From: Smittia aterrima
Taxonomy: Eukaryota > Arthropoda > Insecta > Diptera > Chironomidae
Direction of reading: 5' to 3'
Length of the DNA: 64,000 bases
Assembly (NCBI GenBank): GCA_033063855.1
Contig: CP093829.1
Coordinates: forward strand, 21,297,537 to 21,361,536
The notes below the pieces were generated by a model, which searched no databases, had not been told where the DNA came from, and saw only the letters and a program-made list of their open reading frames with translations. Both the position numbers and the translations under genes were made by a program. This document shows positions 19,745 through 32,407 of the stretch, piece after piece; positions within the stretch are counted from its first letter, which is position 1; each line of letters opens with the position of its first letter.

Positions 19745-22408
19745 ATGGAAAATGACGAAAAGCAGTCTAAATGGGCGTGCGAACAGTGTACATATTTAAA
19801 TTATAACAAGTCGATAAGATGCGTTATGTGTCTTCAACCAAAATCAGCTGTTGAAATTTTCAGGTGAGCGAAAAACACAGACTTTCTAATTTTTTTGTTT
19901 GTCTGAAAAATATTTTCAATTTTCATCACCACCCAACTGTCTTTTCCCCTTAATTCTATTTCAATTAGTTTAAGTCCAACGCCACAAGCATCAATAACGT
20001 CCTTGGTGGAGACGAGCTGTGAATCTCCCAACAAAAGCGATGATAGTCAACGAAAATTGTGCAATAGCCCTCGAAACAACACAAACACTTCACAGTCCAT
20101 TACACGCGACTACTCTCCGACACCTAGCATCGCGCAAGTTGTAGATGATGTGAAGAAACTCGAGATACGAACGTCCAATCCCGATCTAAGTCGTCGCCAC
20201 AAGACAAACAGTCCGCTCGCATCCTCAAGCAACTTATCGAAAGCAGATCCATTAGTTGAAAATCTGCGTTTTGGATGTAACAACAACAATGAAAACAATA
20301 GCAGGAAATCGGAACTAAAGTGGCATTGTTCGGTATGTTTGTTATCACGCGCTTGATTTTAGTTGCACAATTAAAGTTTGCTTCAATTTTTTAGACGTGC
20401 ACATACGAAAATTATCCGCGCAGCATAAAATGTTCAATGTGTGGAGCGCGAAAAGACACGATCTGCAGTCAAAAGATCATTACGAGTGAGAACGAATACA
20501 TCGAGAACGACCTCGACGACCTGATAAGTGGAGCTAGTAACTTCAACATGATTACAAACTCGGTAATGAAAGTGCCGCCAGAAGACAGTTACACGGTCAA
20601 GAACAATCTGAAGAATCTGCCGAACAATTATGAGATTGGAAGCAGTCATCCGAATCTTGCCAGCTTTAACAACAATAATAGCAACAATAACAATAATAAC
20701 GCTAAGTATCAACTAAGTACCAACGAGATGGAAGCTCATCAAGAACGTAGAATTCGTCAGATCAAACGACAAGCTGATTGGAGTTGGCTGAATGCTTGCA
20801 TCGGAGTTGTTGAAAACAATCTTGGTCCAATCGAGCACTTTTTGGCGCGAGGAGGAAATGTCGCTCGAGCACTGACAAGCAACGAAGTTCTTCTCTTGAA
20901 TCGACCGTCAGCGTTTGATGTCGGACATACTTTAATTCATCTCGCGATTCGATTTCATCGTGATGAACTTCTTCCTCGACTTCTTGCGCAAATATCTTCA
21001 AACGGACCTACGGGAATCAAGTGCGTTCCATCGTACATTGCTCCGGACATTGCTACCGACATTAGAAGACATTTCGGTCAGATCTTGAGAGTTCGCAAAG
21101 CACCATTTAACTGTAATTATGTTAACGAACACGCAACATTTTCACTGCCCGCAGACATCGAAGAACTGCCGTTGCCCGTTCAAGAGCAACTTTATGAGCG
21201 TAAGTTTTCATTTTCTTTTCTGTGTCAGCAGCCATTTGATATCTTGTTTCGTAGAACTACTCGATCGCGACGCTCAAAAACAACTTGAGAATCCGCCACC
21301 AGCTTTAAATTGGTCGCTTGAGATCACATCGAGACTCGGCTCACGTTTAATGGTGCTATGGAATAGAAGTGCAGGAGATTGTCTTCTCGACTCGTGCATG
21401 CAATCAACATGGGGAGTTTTCGACCGCGACAATATCCTAAGACGTGCCCTTTCCGACAGCTTGCATCAGTGTGGAAATCTCTTCTATCCTCGTTGGAAAG
21501 AGTATGAGATGCTACAAGCAGCACTTTTAAATTTTACTCTTGAAGAAACTCAATGGGAAGAGGATTGGGCAACGCTCTTAACTCTCGCAAGTCAACCTGG
21601 CGCCTCACTAGAACAGCTTCACATCTTCGTACTGGCTCACATCTTTCGTCGACCAATCATAGTCTACGGAGTCAAATATGTTAAGAGTTTTCGAGGTGAA
21701 GACATCGGATACGCGAGATTCGAGGGTGAGTAAACAGAATGTTGTGAAACAAACAAAATATTTTTATTTCAAACATTTTTCAGGTCTCTATCTGCCTTTG
21801 TTGTGGGAGCCAAGTTTCTGCATTCGTTCGCCAATCACATTAGGTTACACAAGAGGTAAATTGTTTAAAATTCTCTTTAGCTATGAAAACTAAAATTTTC
21901 TCTCTCGTTGAAGGTCACTTTAGTGCTTTAGTTCCTTCAGAACCTTACCAAAGGCTCGATTCAGCGCGTGAAGAAGAAGAAGATGTTACATTCTTGCCGC
22001 TGATGGATTGTGAAAACAAACTCATACCGATTCATTTCCTATCACAATCGGAAGTAAGTGTTCGTAAAGCTCTTGCTTTTCTCATGAAAGCTAAACATTT
22101 TCATTTCTTGTTCAGATGGGTGATGAAGAGACAATCATGAAACAATGGTTAGATGTCTGCTTCACAGAAGGAGGCTTGATGGTCGCTCAACAGAAGCTTC
22201 ACAAAAGACCTTTACTTGTTGCACAGATGCTTGAAGAATGGCTCAATCATTATCGGAGAATTGCGTAAGTTCAATCTCAACTTTTTTGTTTCAAAATGGT
22301 CTAAGAATAAACTTCTTTAATAGACAAGTCATCTCACCCCCTTTGCGAGGACCACAAATGATTGGGTTGGCTGGATACTTATCTGATGGTGACACGGATG
22401 AAGAATAA
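19745..22408 (+). CDS. trbd: Trabid/ZRANB1 deubiquitinase (NZF fingers, ankyrin-like domain, OTU)
   Basis: Eight exons: 19745-19863, 19969-20332, 20395-21199, 21255-21725, 21784-21855, 21914-22053, 22116-22264 and 22324-22408; 734 residues (human ZRANB1 is 708). Two RanBP2-type NZF fingers are visible: W10 with C12/C15/C26/C29, and W158 with C160/C163/C174/C177. The second is split by an intron inside the finger. An Asn/Ser-rich linker follows, then the ankyrin ubiquitin-binding region (FDVGHTLIHLAIRFH) and the OTU domain with nucleophile Cys472 in SAGDCLLDS and His612 in YTRGHFSALV. The family prefers K29/K33-linked ubiquitin chains and acts in Wnt and, in Drosophila, immune signalling. Human ZRANB1 has three NZF fingers, so one appears missing or too diverged to see. 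The first ATG starts one short codon run before the first finger. Confidence 0.93.
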
Positions 22409-23568
22409 ACTTTTGCAGTGAAAAGAATTTGCGCTCGCGATAAAAATTCCACGAAATTGTTTCGAATCAGAATTTAAATAGACGTACACGCTACTTAAAG
22501 GTTTCTTATTCCAAGAACCAAAACACATTGAAGGCGTAAAGACAAACACAAGCTCAAGCTTCAAAATTCTCGCGATGTGCTCCTTCTTTGGAAACAAAAA
22601 AAAAGATTTTTTCTTTCTTTTCTTTTATCGATCTTGAACTGTAAGAAAAGTTTATTTAACTCCGTTCTTATTTTCTTTAGCTCTAAAAGTCAGAAACGCG
22701 TTTAAAAGAAAAATATTTATTGATGGGACGATGATTGTTCGCATAGATGTTGAGGCTTCTACGAAGAAAATAATTGAAGCGACAAAATTTCTTTTATTGT
22801 TTCGTAAAGTGTTGGCGAGACGTGTCTCGTGTTAATAGCTACATAGTTGATGATCATTAATCAAAGGATTTTCTTCTTCAAAAACGTTTCTGATTAATTG
22901 CGAGATTCCAAAATCGCCTAAAAAAATGCAAAACGATTTAATAACACTACCTAGTGAAAGGAGTAGTCATATCAGAATGTAACGAAGGAAGCTGATGATT
23001 TCTCATGTTGGAGGGACACGGACAGATGATTTGCCGTTTTAAAAGTTGTTGAAAAGAGGAAATGTTTTAATTAGTGTAGGCATTGGTGACACGACACAGT
23101 TGGAAGCAGGAATAATCAATTAATTCAAATTTCCAAAACAAATAAACGAAAAAAAAAGTGTTACAGAGAGAAAATCAACTTTAATTATTTTAATTGTGAT
23201 TTAATGCAGAATGAACTAATAAGAAGATGAAATATATATATTGATCCTTAGATTAATTCAAGTTTTGTGTTTTATTGATTTGCTGGAATAATCGAACTTC
23301 AATCAAAAAACTAAAATTACGCTAAAGTTTTATTCTTTATTTAAATCTCAATTTACATTTGATTAGATGTAAAATATTTCTATCGTTTTAACTTGATGTG
23401 GTTAAACTATCCTACCGCGGAAATTAAAAATGAAAATCAAACAACAATTACTGCTAAAGTGTAAGCAGACTAAATTTAATAATGGGGAAGATTACAAAAT
23501 GAAAGTGAGGAAAGATGTTTGTACAGAACTTTAAAGGCCACACTCGCTTTAAACTATTTTTAAAGGCT
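22409..23568. other. Convergent 3' region of trbd and the ZAD zinc-finger gene
   Basis: About 1.16 kb between two stop codons on opposite strands. AT-rich 3' UTR-like sequence with TTTATT (AATAAA on the minus strand) near 23329 and 23336. No coding frame was recognised. Confidence 0.5.
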
Positions 23569-26565
23569 TTACATCTGCTTCTGCTTCTTAGCGTCAAAAC
23601 CTTTCACGAAGAACTCGTAAGCTTGAGAGAAGTTACTTGCTGGTGGCTCCGATTTTTCTAGAAGTTGCTCACAGCTGCGTTTCTTTGGCGCTCCATGTCT
23701 CGGAGGAGTAACAGACTTCTTCGACCCCCACAAGCTTTCTCGAATAGCTTTGGAAGGATTGACTTTTGGTTTCTTCTCTTTTTCGGCAGCAGCTGCCACC
23801 TCAAGCAAAATATCCCCGAGCTCATCTAGCGTTGACTGATTGGCATCAACAACTTGTGTGGCGTTTTGTACTGCAACCTGCTCCACGACCCGACCATTAC
23901 TGTTTCGTACCGATTGAACGAGAAAATCTCCATTCAACATTAAATGTTGGTCAGCGCTGTCGTCAGGAATTTCAGAGGTCGCTATTAGCTCTGTTGGAAT
24001 GTCGTTGTCGTGCTCGAAGATCTCTTTATAAGTTTGCATTAGACTCTCTTGACTGCTTTGGCTGACAGTTCCATCTTCATTTTGAATAATGACTTGATTC
24101 TCGTCTTGTTGAATGTAAGAGATGTCGGTGTTAGACGATAAGCCTTGTTCCATCAAGAACTCCTCAAGATTGCTGATATGAACTTGTCCATTAGAAGAAT
24201 CATCGGCTGCTTCTTGGCCGTTGGGTAGAAGGCAATCGAGATTTTGAAGGATCAACTCTCCATTTTCCGTGAGAATAAAGTTGTTCATGTCAAGAATGCT
24301 TCCGTCTTCTGTCTGAACAACGATTTGTTGCTGTTGTTCTGTTTCATCGTCAATTATGCTGAACTGGTCTTCAGTGAACTGTTCAGCCTTCACTTGTTGA
24401 CTTTCGACTCTGGAAAATCTTGTCTCCTCATTGGGTCGTTGCCGAGCAGGCCTTTCAGCAAATGTAGGCTTTGGACGATCATTTCTTACTGGCAAAGTAG
24501 TTTTCGGTCTTTGCAATACTTTCTTATCTGCGAGCAGTGAAAAGTCTTGGTGATATCGTTCGCGATGGGCTTCAAGATGATGAATACTTGCGAGACTAAC
24601 ATTGCAATCGAAACATTGGCTGCCCTTGGTCTTGTGCTCTCTTAGATGCTGAATGAAAAGATTTCTACTTTGAGCTTTAAATCCACGAGAGCAAATGTAG
24701 CATTTGTAGAAACTGCTTTCATTATCAACGACCGTTCGATTGTGGACGTTTGAAATGTGATTCATCAAGAGATATCGGTAGCGGAAAGGCTCTTTGCAAA
24801 CTGAACAGGAGAAGATTTTACGTCGCTGATGCTCTTCCTTAAGATGAGTCGAGAAGAGAGATTTGTTTTCAAAGCTTTCACCACAGATATCGCAGAATGG
24901 AGCCTTCATCTAGAAAATAAGAATTAAATACTTTTGAAGAACATTTTTTTTGTCAAACTCACCTCATCCAATCGCTTTTCAGCGTGAGCATAACGCACAT
25001 GATGTTCTAATTCATCTAATTCAATAAACCACTCAATGCAATAATTGCAACAATGTTGTGAATGCTTTAGCTTCATGTGGTCAAATCGATCTGCTTTAGT
25101 TTGGTAGATGTTGGAGCAGAATCCGCACGAGTACTCGACGTGGCTAAAATAAGAAAGTAATGTTATCTAAAATCGCATAGAAATCTTCTTCTTTTACTTA
25201 CGCTAAATGTGATCGAATGTGATCAACTAAAACCATTTTATCGTCACTTGTTGAGACTTGTCCACAGATGAAGCAATGCCCATGCTCCGATGCCAAATGA
25301 TTATTGTAAAGTTTCTCGCTGTAGAATATAACATTTTGCGAGCACAGTGAGCAAGTTATCTTCGTTGCCATTCCATTTTTTGCGATTTCGTGACTGCAAT
25401 CAAGTACTGAAGGATCTGAGATTTCCCAGTCACAGATTTTGCAACGCGAGGAGCTTATAATGCTGCTCACGAAATCACCGAGTCTTTCCACGAAGAGGTT
25501 TGATTTGGCTGCTTCTTCGTGCTCTTTCACATGGAATTGCAGTGTCTCACTGCTTGACATCTTTGTGAAACAATAAGGACACATAAATTTGTTTTGTTTT
25601 GTTGGTCGTTTGATGTTGGCGCGTACAACTGCGAAGATATGATTCAATGTCGATTTGTGACGCAATTTCAAGTGCCGAACGTAGTCGCTGATATATTTGA
25701 AGTCCTTTGTACATCCTGTGACCATGCATTGGTTATTTTTCAAGTTTGAATCGCAGTCAGGGTCCTCGAGTAGATCAAGATCGATGAGAGTATCGAGAAC
25801 TTCTTCATCATATTTATCATTCTCGTCATCATGATCTAAATTTATGGAGGACTCATCGTGAATGGGAACTGATTGAACTTCCACTGTTGACGTCTGTGTA
25901 TTCGATCTGTTTATTCGCTGTTGATTCAAATGTGCATGAGCTGTTGTTTTCACATTTTCTGTTGTCGCAGGAGTTTCGCGCCTAATCGAAATCGGATGAT
26001 TTCGTTTTGGAACTGGCGTGACATCGTTGATGGTTCGAACTTCGTCAATTTTGTTCTCGGTTGTTATTTTGTGATACAGGCAATGCGTATTAATGAGATC
26101 AATCGAGTCGGTTACAAAGTGTGGGCATAGTTTGCATGAATATTTTGAAGTTTTGTTTACCGACCCCGCACCAAGCTCAGCGAAAATTTTCGATTTGTCC
26201 ATGTAAATCATCGTCTCGTTTGACTCAATGCCGTAAGTTTGTGCGATCTGTCGTGCCAACACACTTTTGACTGTCTTTGCTTCATGCTTAAGCTCATCGT
26301 ACTTCTCAATTATCACTGCACAGCGTTCACAAATTTTATTATCGTCGGTAATTCTTAATTCGTACTCCGATGATATGAAATCTCCGATTAATGTTGTGAA
26401 CTTTGTTTTAAACTTTTTACTCGTAAGGTTTATTAGGAAGAAATAAGAGTCCTTACAATCTCCAGCGCAAACAAAGCAAAATTGACTCATTTTTAAATTC
26501 AATAAGAAATCGGACCCGCTTTGTAACTTTTCAGCTTCAGACGCGACACAAGTCGAGCTCGACAT
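23569..26565 (-). CDS. ZAD-domain multi-C2H2 zinc-finger protein, putative transcription factor
   Basis: Exons 26565-25202, 25143-24963 and 24909-23569; 961 residues from the first ATG. An in-frame ATG at 26490 (MSQFCFVCAG) would place the ZAD at the very N terminus and is a credible alternative start. The ZAD (FCFVCAGDC...KICERCAVI) is a zinc-binding dimerisation domain typical of insect C2H2 factors. It is followed by about a dozen C2H2-like fingers in two groups (for example YSCKLCPHF, KFMCPYCFTK, HCFICGQVS, then YSCGFCSNIY and HCCNYC in exon 2, and FCDICGESF, FSCSVCKEPF, YKCYICSRGF, QCFDCNVS in exon 3). One central finger (CKICDWEIS) is irregular. The C-terminal half is acidic and Gln-rich and could be an activation region. 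Target genes and orthology are not apparent from the sequence. Confidence 0.88.
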
Positions 26566-26848
26566 TGCACAGACAAAACGCTTTTCCAATGTTTGCTGTC
26601 TCTATCAAACATTAAATTGCCATCCCTCTCTCGCTAGAAATTGTTTTCTAAAATATTTTAAATTCTTCACGCTGTTCTCACTGTGCATATTCAGTTTATT
26701 GCAATCATTTAAGGTTCACAACATTCCTCCCGTTTAAGTTTGATTAATCGGCTCAGGTAAAACCGTTGTTGTCTTGGCAACGAAAAAAATAAATCTAAAG
26801 ACGACGTCGTCGTATCCAAAACATTTCTGATTAGTAGCAGCAGAAGAC
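26566..26848. promoter_or_regulatory. Shared divergent promoter of the ZAD gene and mbt
   Basis: Only 283 bp separate the two start codons, which point away from each other, so the segment must hold both core promoters. No TATA box was found. A short palindromic GACGACGTCGTC core occurs near 26801, overlapping a CRE-like GACGTCG. Confidence 0.5.
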
Positions 26849-28784
26849 ATGTTTTCTAAAAAAAAGAAAAAGCCACAAATATCGCTCCCGTCGAACTTCG
26901 AGCATCGTGTGTGTACGCGATTTGATAAGAAGGAAGGGCGATACATTGGATTGCCATTACAATGGGCGTCGATTGTCGGTAACAATCAAATCCTCAAGAG
27001 CTCAAATCGACCGATGCCTGTAAGTTGTACAAACAACAAATAATCGATCCAAATAATTGTATTTCCTTTATCATTTCTAGCTTGTCGATCCATCAGCCAT
27101 TACGCCCACAGAAATTCTCGACCTTAAAACCATCGTCCGACCACAGAGTTCGATGGCGCATTCCATTGGTGATACCACAATCTCTTCGATGGGAGCTCCT
27201 GACAGTTTTCAGAATTCTTACAATGGACTCAACCTTCCGAAGATATCACACGTAGCACGCTCTAATTCATTAAGATGTTCCAGTCCTCCTAGACCTCATC
27301 ATCGAGAGCCTCACATTCCAAATTCTGTTCAAGAAGAAGGTCAACAGCAACCAACTCCTTCAATCCAATCACAGCCTTATCCGCTTGTGCATCACGTCGA
27401 TCCAAACGCGAGAAAACTCCCGCCAAATAACAATCATGTTCCACCACATCCAATGATGCCAAACAATAATAACACGATGGCTTTCAATGGCAAGACTGGT
27501 CAACACATTGAGGCGAATAAATCTGGTGGCTATGGACCACCAGCAGTTCACTCTCATCCAGGACCGTTGGGACCTCTTCAACTACAGCAACATCATTTCC
27601 AACAACATCAATTGCAACAACAACAGAAACAACTCGATCAAATGAATGCTCCACTTCGACTTCAACAAGATGTCTTGAATAATAATCCTCAACGCAGCTC
27701 TGTGACTAGTAGCGTAAATTCAACGGGAATCCAATCAATCGGGACACCAGCTGGAGTTGGACTAAATGGAAACAAACAAGAACAACGTTTAACACACGAG
27801 CAATTCCGAGCTGCTCTTCAAATGGTTGTTTCAGCGGGAGATCCTCGTGAAAACCTTGAAAACTTTATAAAGATTGGAGAAGGATCAACTGGAACAGTTT
27901 GGATTGCTATGGAGAAAAACTCAAGTGAGTTTGATTAAATTACCTCAATTACAGAATTATAAATTAAAATCTTCATTTTAGAGCGAAAAGTTGCAGTAAA
28001 GAAAATGGATCTTCGAAAGCAGCAACGTCGAGAACTTCTCTTCAACGAAGTTGTCATTCTCCGTGACTATCATCATCCCAACATAGTCGAAACATACAAT
28101 AGTTACTTAGTTAACGACGAGCTTTGGGTTGTCATGGAATATCTCGAAGGAGGAGCTCTCACAGATATCGTAACACATTCAAGAATGGACGAAGAGCAAA
28201 TAGCAACAGTCTGCAAGCAAGTGCTGAAGGCTTTGTCGTATCTTCACAGTCAAGGTGTTATTCATCGTGACATTAAGTCTGATTCAATTCTGTTAGCATC
28301 AGATGGCCGCGTTAAGCTCTCTGACTTTGGATTTTGTGCTCAAGTTTCTCAAGAACTTCCTAAACGGAAATCGCTTGTTGGAACACCTTATTGGATGTCG
28401 CCTGAAGTTATTTCAAGGCTTCTTTATGGACCAGAAGTTGATGGTAAGAAAATATTAAATGAAAGCTTCCTTGTCATAAACTTAAATCTCTTTTCTTACT
28501 CAGTTTGGTCTCTTGGTATCATGGTCATCGAAATGATTGATGGAGAGCCTCCTTTCTTCAATGAACCTCCTTTGCAAGCCATGAGAAGAATCCGCGATAT
28601 GCCTCCGCCTTCTCTGAAAAATGCTCACAAAGTTTCGTCGCGATTAAGACGATTCCTTGATCGAATGTTGGTACGAGATCCTGCGTCGCGAGCAACAGCC
28701 GCAGAACTATTAACAGATCCATTCCTGCTTCAAGCTGGTCCGCCGAGTATTCTCGTGCCGATAATGGCGACGAAGGAACTGTAA
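26849..28784 (+). CDS. mbt: Group II p21-activated kinase (PAK4/mushroom bodies tiny type)
   Basis: Exons 26849-27019, 27081-27924, 27982-28443 and 28504-28784; 585 residues (Drosophila mbt about 639). After a lysine run, the CRIB motif ISLPSNFEHRV (from residue 11) binds GTP-Cdc42 or Rac. A long Gln/His/Pro/Asn-rich linker follows. The kinase domain has Gly loop GEGSTG (323-328), catalytic Lys345 in VAVKK, HRD Asp435, DFG Asp453 and an activation loop RKSLVGTPYWMSPE with Ser469 as the expected phosphosite. It acts on cytoskeleton and adherens junctions downstream of Cdc42. The start is the ATG directly before the Lys run, as in orthologues. The last intron (28444-28503) is 60 bp and has no stop in frame, so its retention would insert 20 residues into the kinase C-lobe. 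Confidence 0.94.
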
Positions 28785-29056
28785 ATCTTAGCCTTAAGAC
28801 TGCAACTTAAATGCCTTGGAACGAAAGTATTTTTAAAAGTTGTTAATATTGCGGTTAATTTTGTACTTTTCATTCTAATCATCCTCATCGACTTCGGATT
28901 TTTACATCGATCGTTAAATATCAATTTCGATTACTCTCTCATTTGAGGCTCATTGTAGCTTCTACTACCTTCTTCTGCTCATGGAATTTCTTTTATATTT
29001 TTCGTTTGATTATAATTTAATTTTGTTTTAAGTGAAAGACACAATCAAGTATTTCG

Positions 29057-29062
29057 AATAAA
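29057..29062 (+). terminator. Poly(A) signal AATAAA of mbt
   Basis: AATAAA about 270 bases after the mbt stop codon, followed by T-rich sequence. Confidence 0.5.
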
Positions 29063-29180
29063 ACGATTATAAGGACATTTTTTTTGAAGAAAAAGTTTTT
29101 TAATAATTATCTAATTCACTAAAAACTCTTTCAGCAAATGTAATCAAAGAGAATTCTGGTAATTATGAATATCTGGAGGC

Positions 29181-29197
29181 CATTGTGATCCACAATG
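29181..29197. repeat. Inverted repeat CATTGTG-ATC-CACAATG
   Basis: Perfect 7-bp arms, each with a CATTGT/ACAATG core of the kind bound by Sox HMG proteins, about 130 bases upstream of the MATH-BTB start. Function is inference. Confidence 0.35.
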
Positions 29198-29327
29198 TCG
29201 AAAACTGTTCGTTACCAACTTCACTTAGTTTAACGCCATTTTCTGAAAGAAGCCATCTACTCGCGCTCGTCAGATTTAAATAGAAAAATATAGTATTTAA
29301 CAATAGAAAGTCATAAATAGTAACAAC

Positions 29328-30447
29328 ATGGCAACTAACAAGGTAATTAAAACGAAATAATTTGGTTTCTCAAACTAATTTAAGATTTTTCCAACAGCGT
29401 GCTTTCACAATTTACTGGAATCTTGAAAACTGCTCCTTGGATGAGTTTGCAAACGCTGATGAGTTTACTGGTCTAAGTTCTGATCCATTCACAACCTACA
29501 TCGACGGCCAAAAACTTAAATGGCAATTGGGGATTAATCGAAACGACAAACAATTGAACGCAGCTTGCATGAGCGTCTTCATTTTCCTTGAACCTTCGAT
29601 AGCAAAGTTCGCTGCTTTCGGCTCCATCGGTATCGTTGACTCACAAGGAAACCTGTTGAATAATATGACTTTCTCGAAGGGCCTGGATTCATCAAGCATA
29701 ACCTACAATTATCTATTCGGAAATTGGACCAAACACGATATTCTCTTCAAGAAGCAAACGACTGGCGTTACTCTGCAAATCGTTCTTAATCTCAACATCT
29801 TTAATGTCGTGAAAGCAGAAGAAATGATTGTTCCACAAAAGAATTCAGACGGAACTGAAATTCTTGCTTGCTCTTACGAAAATCTGCTTTTAACGTCCAA
29901 CTTCTCCGACATTCAGTTCAACACACAAAGTCCAGTTGAACAAGATGGCGTCAAGAACTGGGATGTTACAAAGAGTCATAAATGCATCTTGTCAGCTCGT
30001 TGTCCAGCCATTATCCAGATGCTTGAAAATGGCCAATTAGAAGTTGCTGAAGACAAAGTTACAATCAAAGAGATCAACACAAAAACATTCCGAAGACTTC
30101 TTCAATACATTTACTCAGGCCGAGTTGACAACGTGGAGGAATCAGCATTCGATCTCTTCAAAGCTGCTCAAAAATTCGGAATCATAGAATTATCCACGAT
30201 TACACGATCATCGTTGCTGAAGCAAATTAATTCCGAAAATGCCGTCAAGTTCCTGATTCTTGCTAATGACTGCCGTGACCAAATGTTATTCAATCGTTGC
30301 ATGGAATTCATCATTATCAACTTTGACGTTGTCAGCGTTTCCGAAGATTATCTCTCGTTGAGTAATAACGAAATCTTTTCTCAAATCACTTCCGCAGTCA
30401 AGACAACAATCGTTCTCAAGCCTCTCAACATGTTGGATCCAAAATAG
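29328..30447 (+). CDS. MATH-BTB domain protein (SPOP-like Cullin-3 adaptor family)
   Basis: A 15-base first coding exon (29328-29342, MATNK) is spliced to 29398-30447; 354 residues, close to SPOP (374). Residues 6 to about 165 look like a divergent MATH substrate-binding domain (RAFTIYWNLEN ... GSIGIVDSQGN ... KHDILFKK). From about 185 a BTB/POZ fold follows (NFSDIQFNT, SHKCILSARCPAIIQML, FRRLLQYIYSGRVDN), then a BACK/3-box-like helix set. By family analogy it would present substrates to Cul3 ubiquitin ligase. The MATH surface is too diverged to infer substrates. The upstream in-frame region at 29362 is intronic. The TTCCAACAG acceptor and the MATNK exon give a better start. Confidence 0.85.
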
Positions 30448-30620
30448 GAATAATTTCAAAATCATTTTCTTATTAACATCTCACATTTCCTTTCTACATA
30501 AACGTAACTTTATAACCTTAAGATATCCACCTTCATGTCAAGACAAAGTTCGTTCACAACATTTCTTTTCCATAATTTTGTAACCGTGAGCAGAAATCAC
30601 AAAAAAAATGTTTTTCATAC

Positions 30621-30626
30621 AATAAA
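30621..30626 (+). terminator. Poly(A) signal AATAAA of the MATH-BTB gene
   Basis: AATAAA about 175 bases after the stop codon and only 15 bases from the end of the opposite-strand gustatory receptor CDS, so the transcripts probably overlap at their 3' ends. Confidence 0.5.
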
Positions 30627-30640
30627 AGTTATTTACATGT

Positions 30641-31933
30641 CTAAGTTGTTGTTGAGTTACTCGACTTCTTAATCTCACTCAACTGGAATTGAATCAGAAT
30701 TACCAAGTAAGTCACAGTTGCGGCTGACATGCTGCCGAGCAATGTAAAATCGATTTTGAAGAAACCATTTGCAGATATCTCGATAGGCTCGTGAATGATT
30801 TGCAAAGAGAACTCGCGGATCTGTCAGAAGATTGTAAAAAATCATTTCATTTAAGAATCAGAATCCTTCTTACCAATGCATTTTGCAACTCATTATTAAT
30901 ATCTCGTTCGATTTTGTGAATAAGAACGCCCGTGTGTTGAGAGTTTTCCGCGCATTGATAACATGAGTAAGCCATTGACGTTAAAATGATGACAATCGGG
31001 AAAATCGAGCAAAGGCTTTGAATAGAAATTGAAGGGTCCAAAACATGTTCCAACGCGAGGAAAAGCCAATATCCGTTTGATGTGAACTCAATGAAGTAAT
31101 GTGTCACCTTCAAACAAAATCAATTAGAACCTTGATTGATGAAAAAATTCAAATCACTCAACAATAGCCAACAAACTCCATCCAAAGCAATCATTAATCA
31201 AGTTCGACACGTCCCAAATCTTTCCGTAGATCTGCTTCAAAGTCATCAATTGCTCGTAGAGATTTGTCTTTGAATCCTTCTTACCAAACTTTTGCAATTT
31301 GTCTGCGAAGATGATGAAAGCCATTTTGTCTTTATTCTTCTTGATTAGGTCCTCGAGTTTTTTATTCATCAAATTGAGTTTATCTTTGATCAAATCGACG
31401 TAGAACATATTTTGAACGCAGCGGATTCGAATTATCGCGATGGGGATTATTAAATGAAGATAATATCGAAAGAAAAGTCCGTTGATGGAGACGGAAACAA
31501 TCGAAGTTGCGTGAATAGCAAAGACGACGAGAGCGATAAAGAAATATTTCAAGTAAAGTCGTTTACGCAATCGACTGTAATTAATTTTCACTAGCAATTG
31601 ATTCTCCAAGAGAAAGTCGATTTCATCAAATTTCTGATAAATCATCAATTGCTCGTGACGTGATGCAAATGCTTGGAGAACATTCAGGAAATGCGTGATA
31701 AGAAGTCCAACAAAGACTAAGCCACCGACAAGCAACGAGAGCGATTCAGAGTCAGCAAGAACGTGATAGAAGAAAAATGCTGAGAAAAATATTGAAGCGA
31801 TGAGCAAAAGGTTGCAGGCTGTGTAAAACTTTAGTAAAATGTTAGCCACGATGTTGGGCGAGTAAGGAAACAGCGAAAATATTTGAAAAATATTCACAAA
31901 GCTTGACATTTCCTCTGAGAAAATGTTTTTCAT
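30641..31933 (-). CDS. Insect gustatory receptor (Gr) family, seven-transmembrane
   Basis: Exons 31933-31163, 31107-30874 and 30820-30641; 394 residues, typical for Gr proteins. The sequence is mostly hydrophobic helices. The last exon has the family signature TYLVILIQFQ in the final membrane segment, preceded by the conserved ISANGFF-type run, and the phase-0 introns in the C-terminal third are also usual for this family. The first intron uses a weak donor (GTTGAG), chosen because it alone restores the conserved INDCFGWSLLAIVTHYF frame. The start is the first ATG (MKNIFSEE); a longer frame upstream begins without ATG. Ligand and subfamily (sugar, bitter, CO2) cannot be told. It is the only chemoreceptor in the window. 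Confidence 0.85.
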
Positions 31934-32407
31934 TTTGAAAATTTTGCACTTCACGATCCAAACTCGTAACTCTCTCAATGGAAATCAAACTTAAAGTGAA
32001 ACACAAAGGGACGAGAAATCCTTTTTCATCGGCAAGTTCATTAAATATTTATGAGCAAGTGAAAGCATTTAGAAAAATGTTTGTTTAGAGCTTTCAGGCT
32101 TTGGTGTCGCGCAGGTAATTATTGAAATCACTCAGCGCTTTATCAACAAGTGACATCATTTTAATCGGATAATTGATGTTAATTGATATCGAATTCTCGC
32201 GGCCATACTTAACAATCGATGTTGGCTTTGATTTTAAGATTTTGAATTAAATTTAAACTCAGGAACCTTCGCTTTTGACAATAAATGATTTACGATTCAT
32301 TCGAGCTTAGAATCTCGAAGAGTTCAGTTGCCTTTCCGGAAAATTTCAAGTCTTTTCTAATTTATTTTCTGAATCAAGCAAATTTCAAATCGAAAGTCGA
32401 GTCAGAC
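31934..32407. other. Divergent intergenic region between the Gr gene and the LRR-like gene
   Basis: About 470 bp of AT-rich sequence carrying both 5' flanks. An incidental frame at 32285 crosses the first exon of the next gene in a different phase and is not supported. Confidence 0.5.

Larger units (their letters stand above)
28785..29327. other. Intergenic: mbt 3' UTR and upstream region of the MATH-BTB gene
   Basis: Holds the mbt poly(A) signal and, further on, an inverted repeat at 29181-29197. No additional gene was recognised. Confidence 0.5.

Noticed and set aside
26566..26589. Extension of the ZAD zinc-finger protein upstream to 26589
   Set aside because: That start would be TTG, which is not a normal eukaryotic start. 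The ATG at 26565 or 26490 is preferred.
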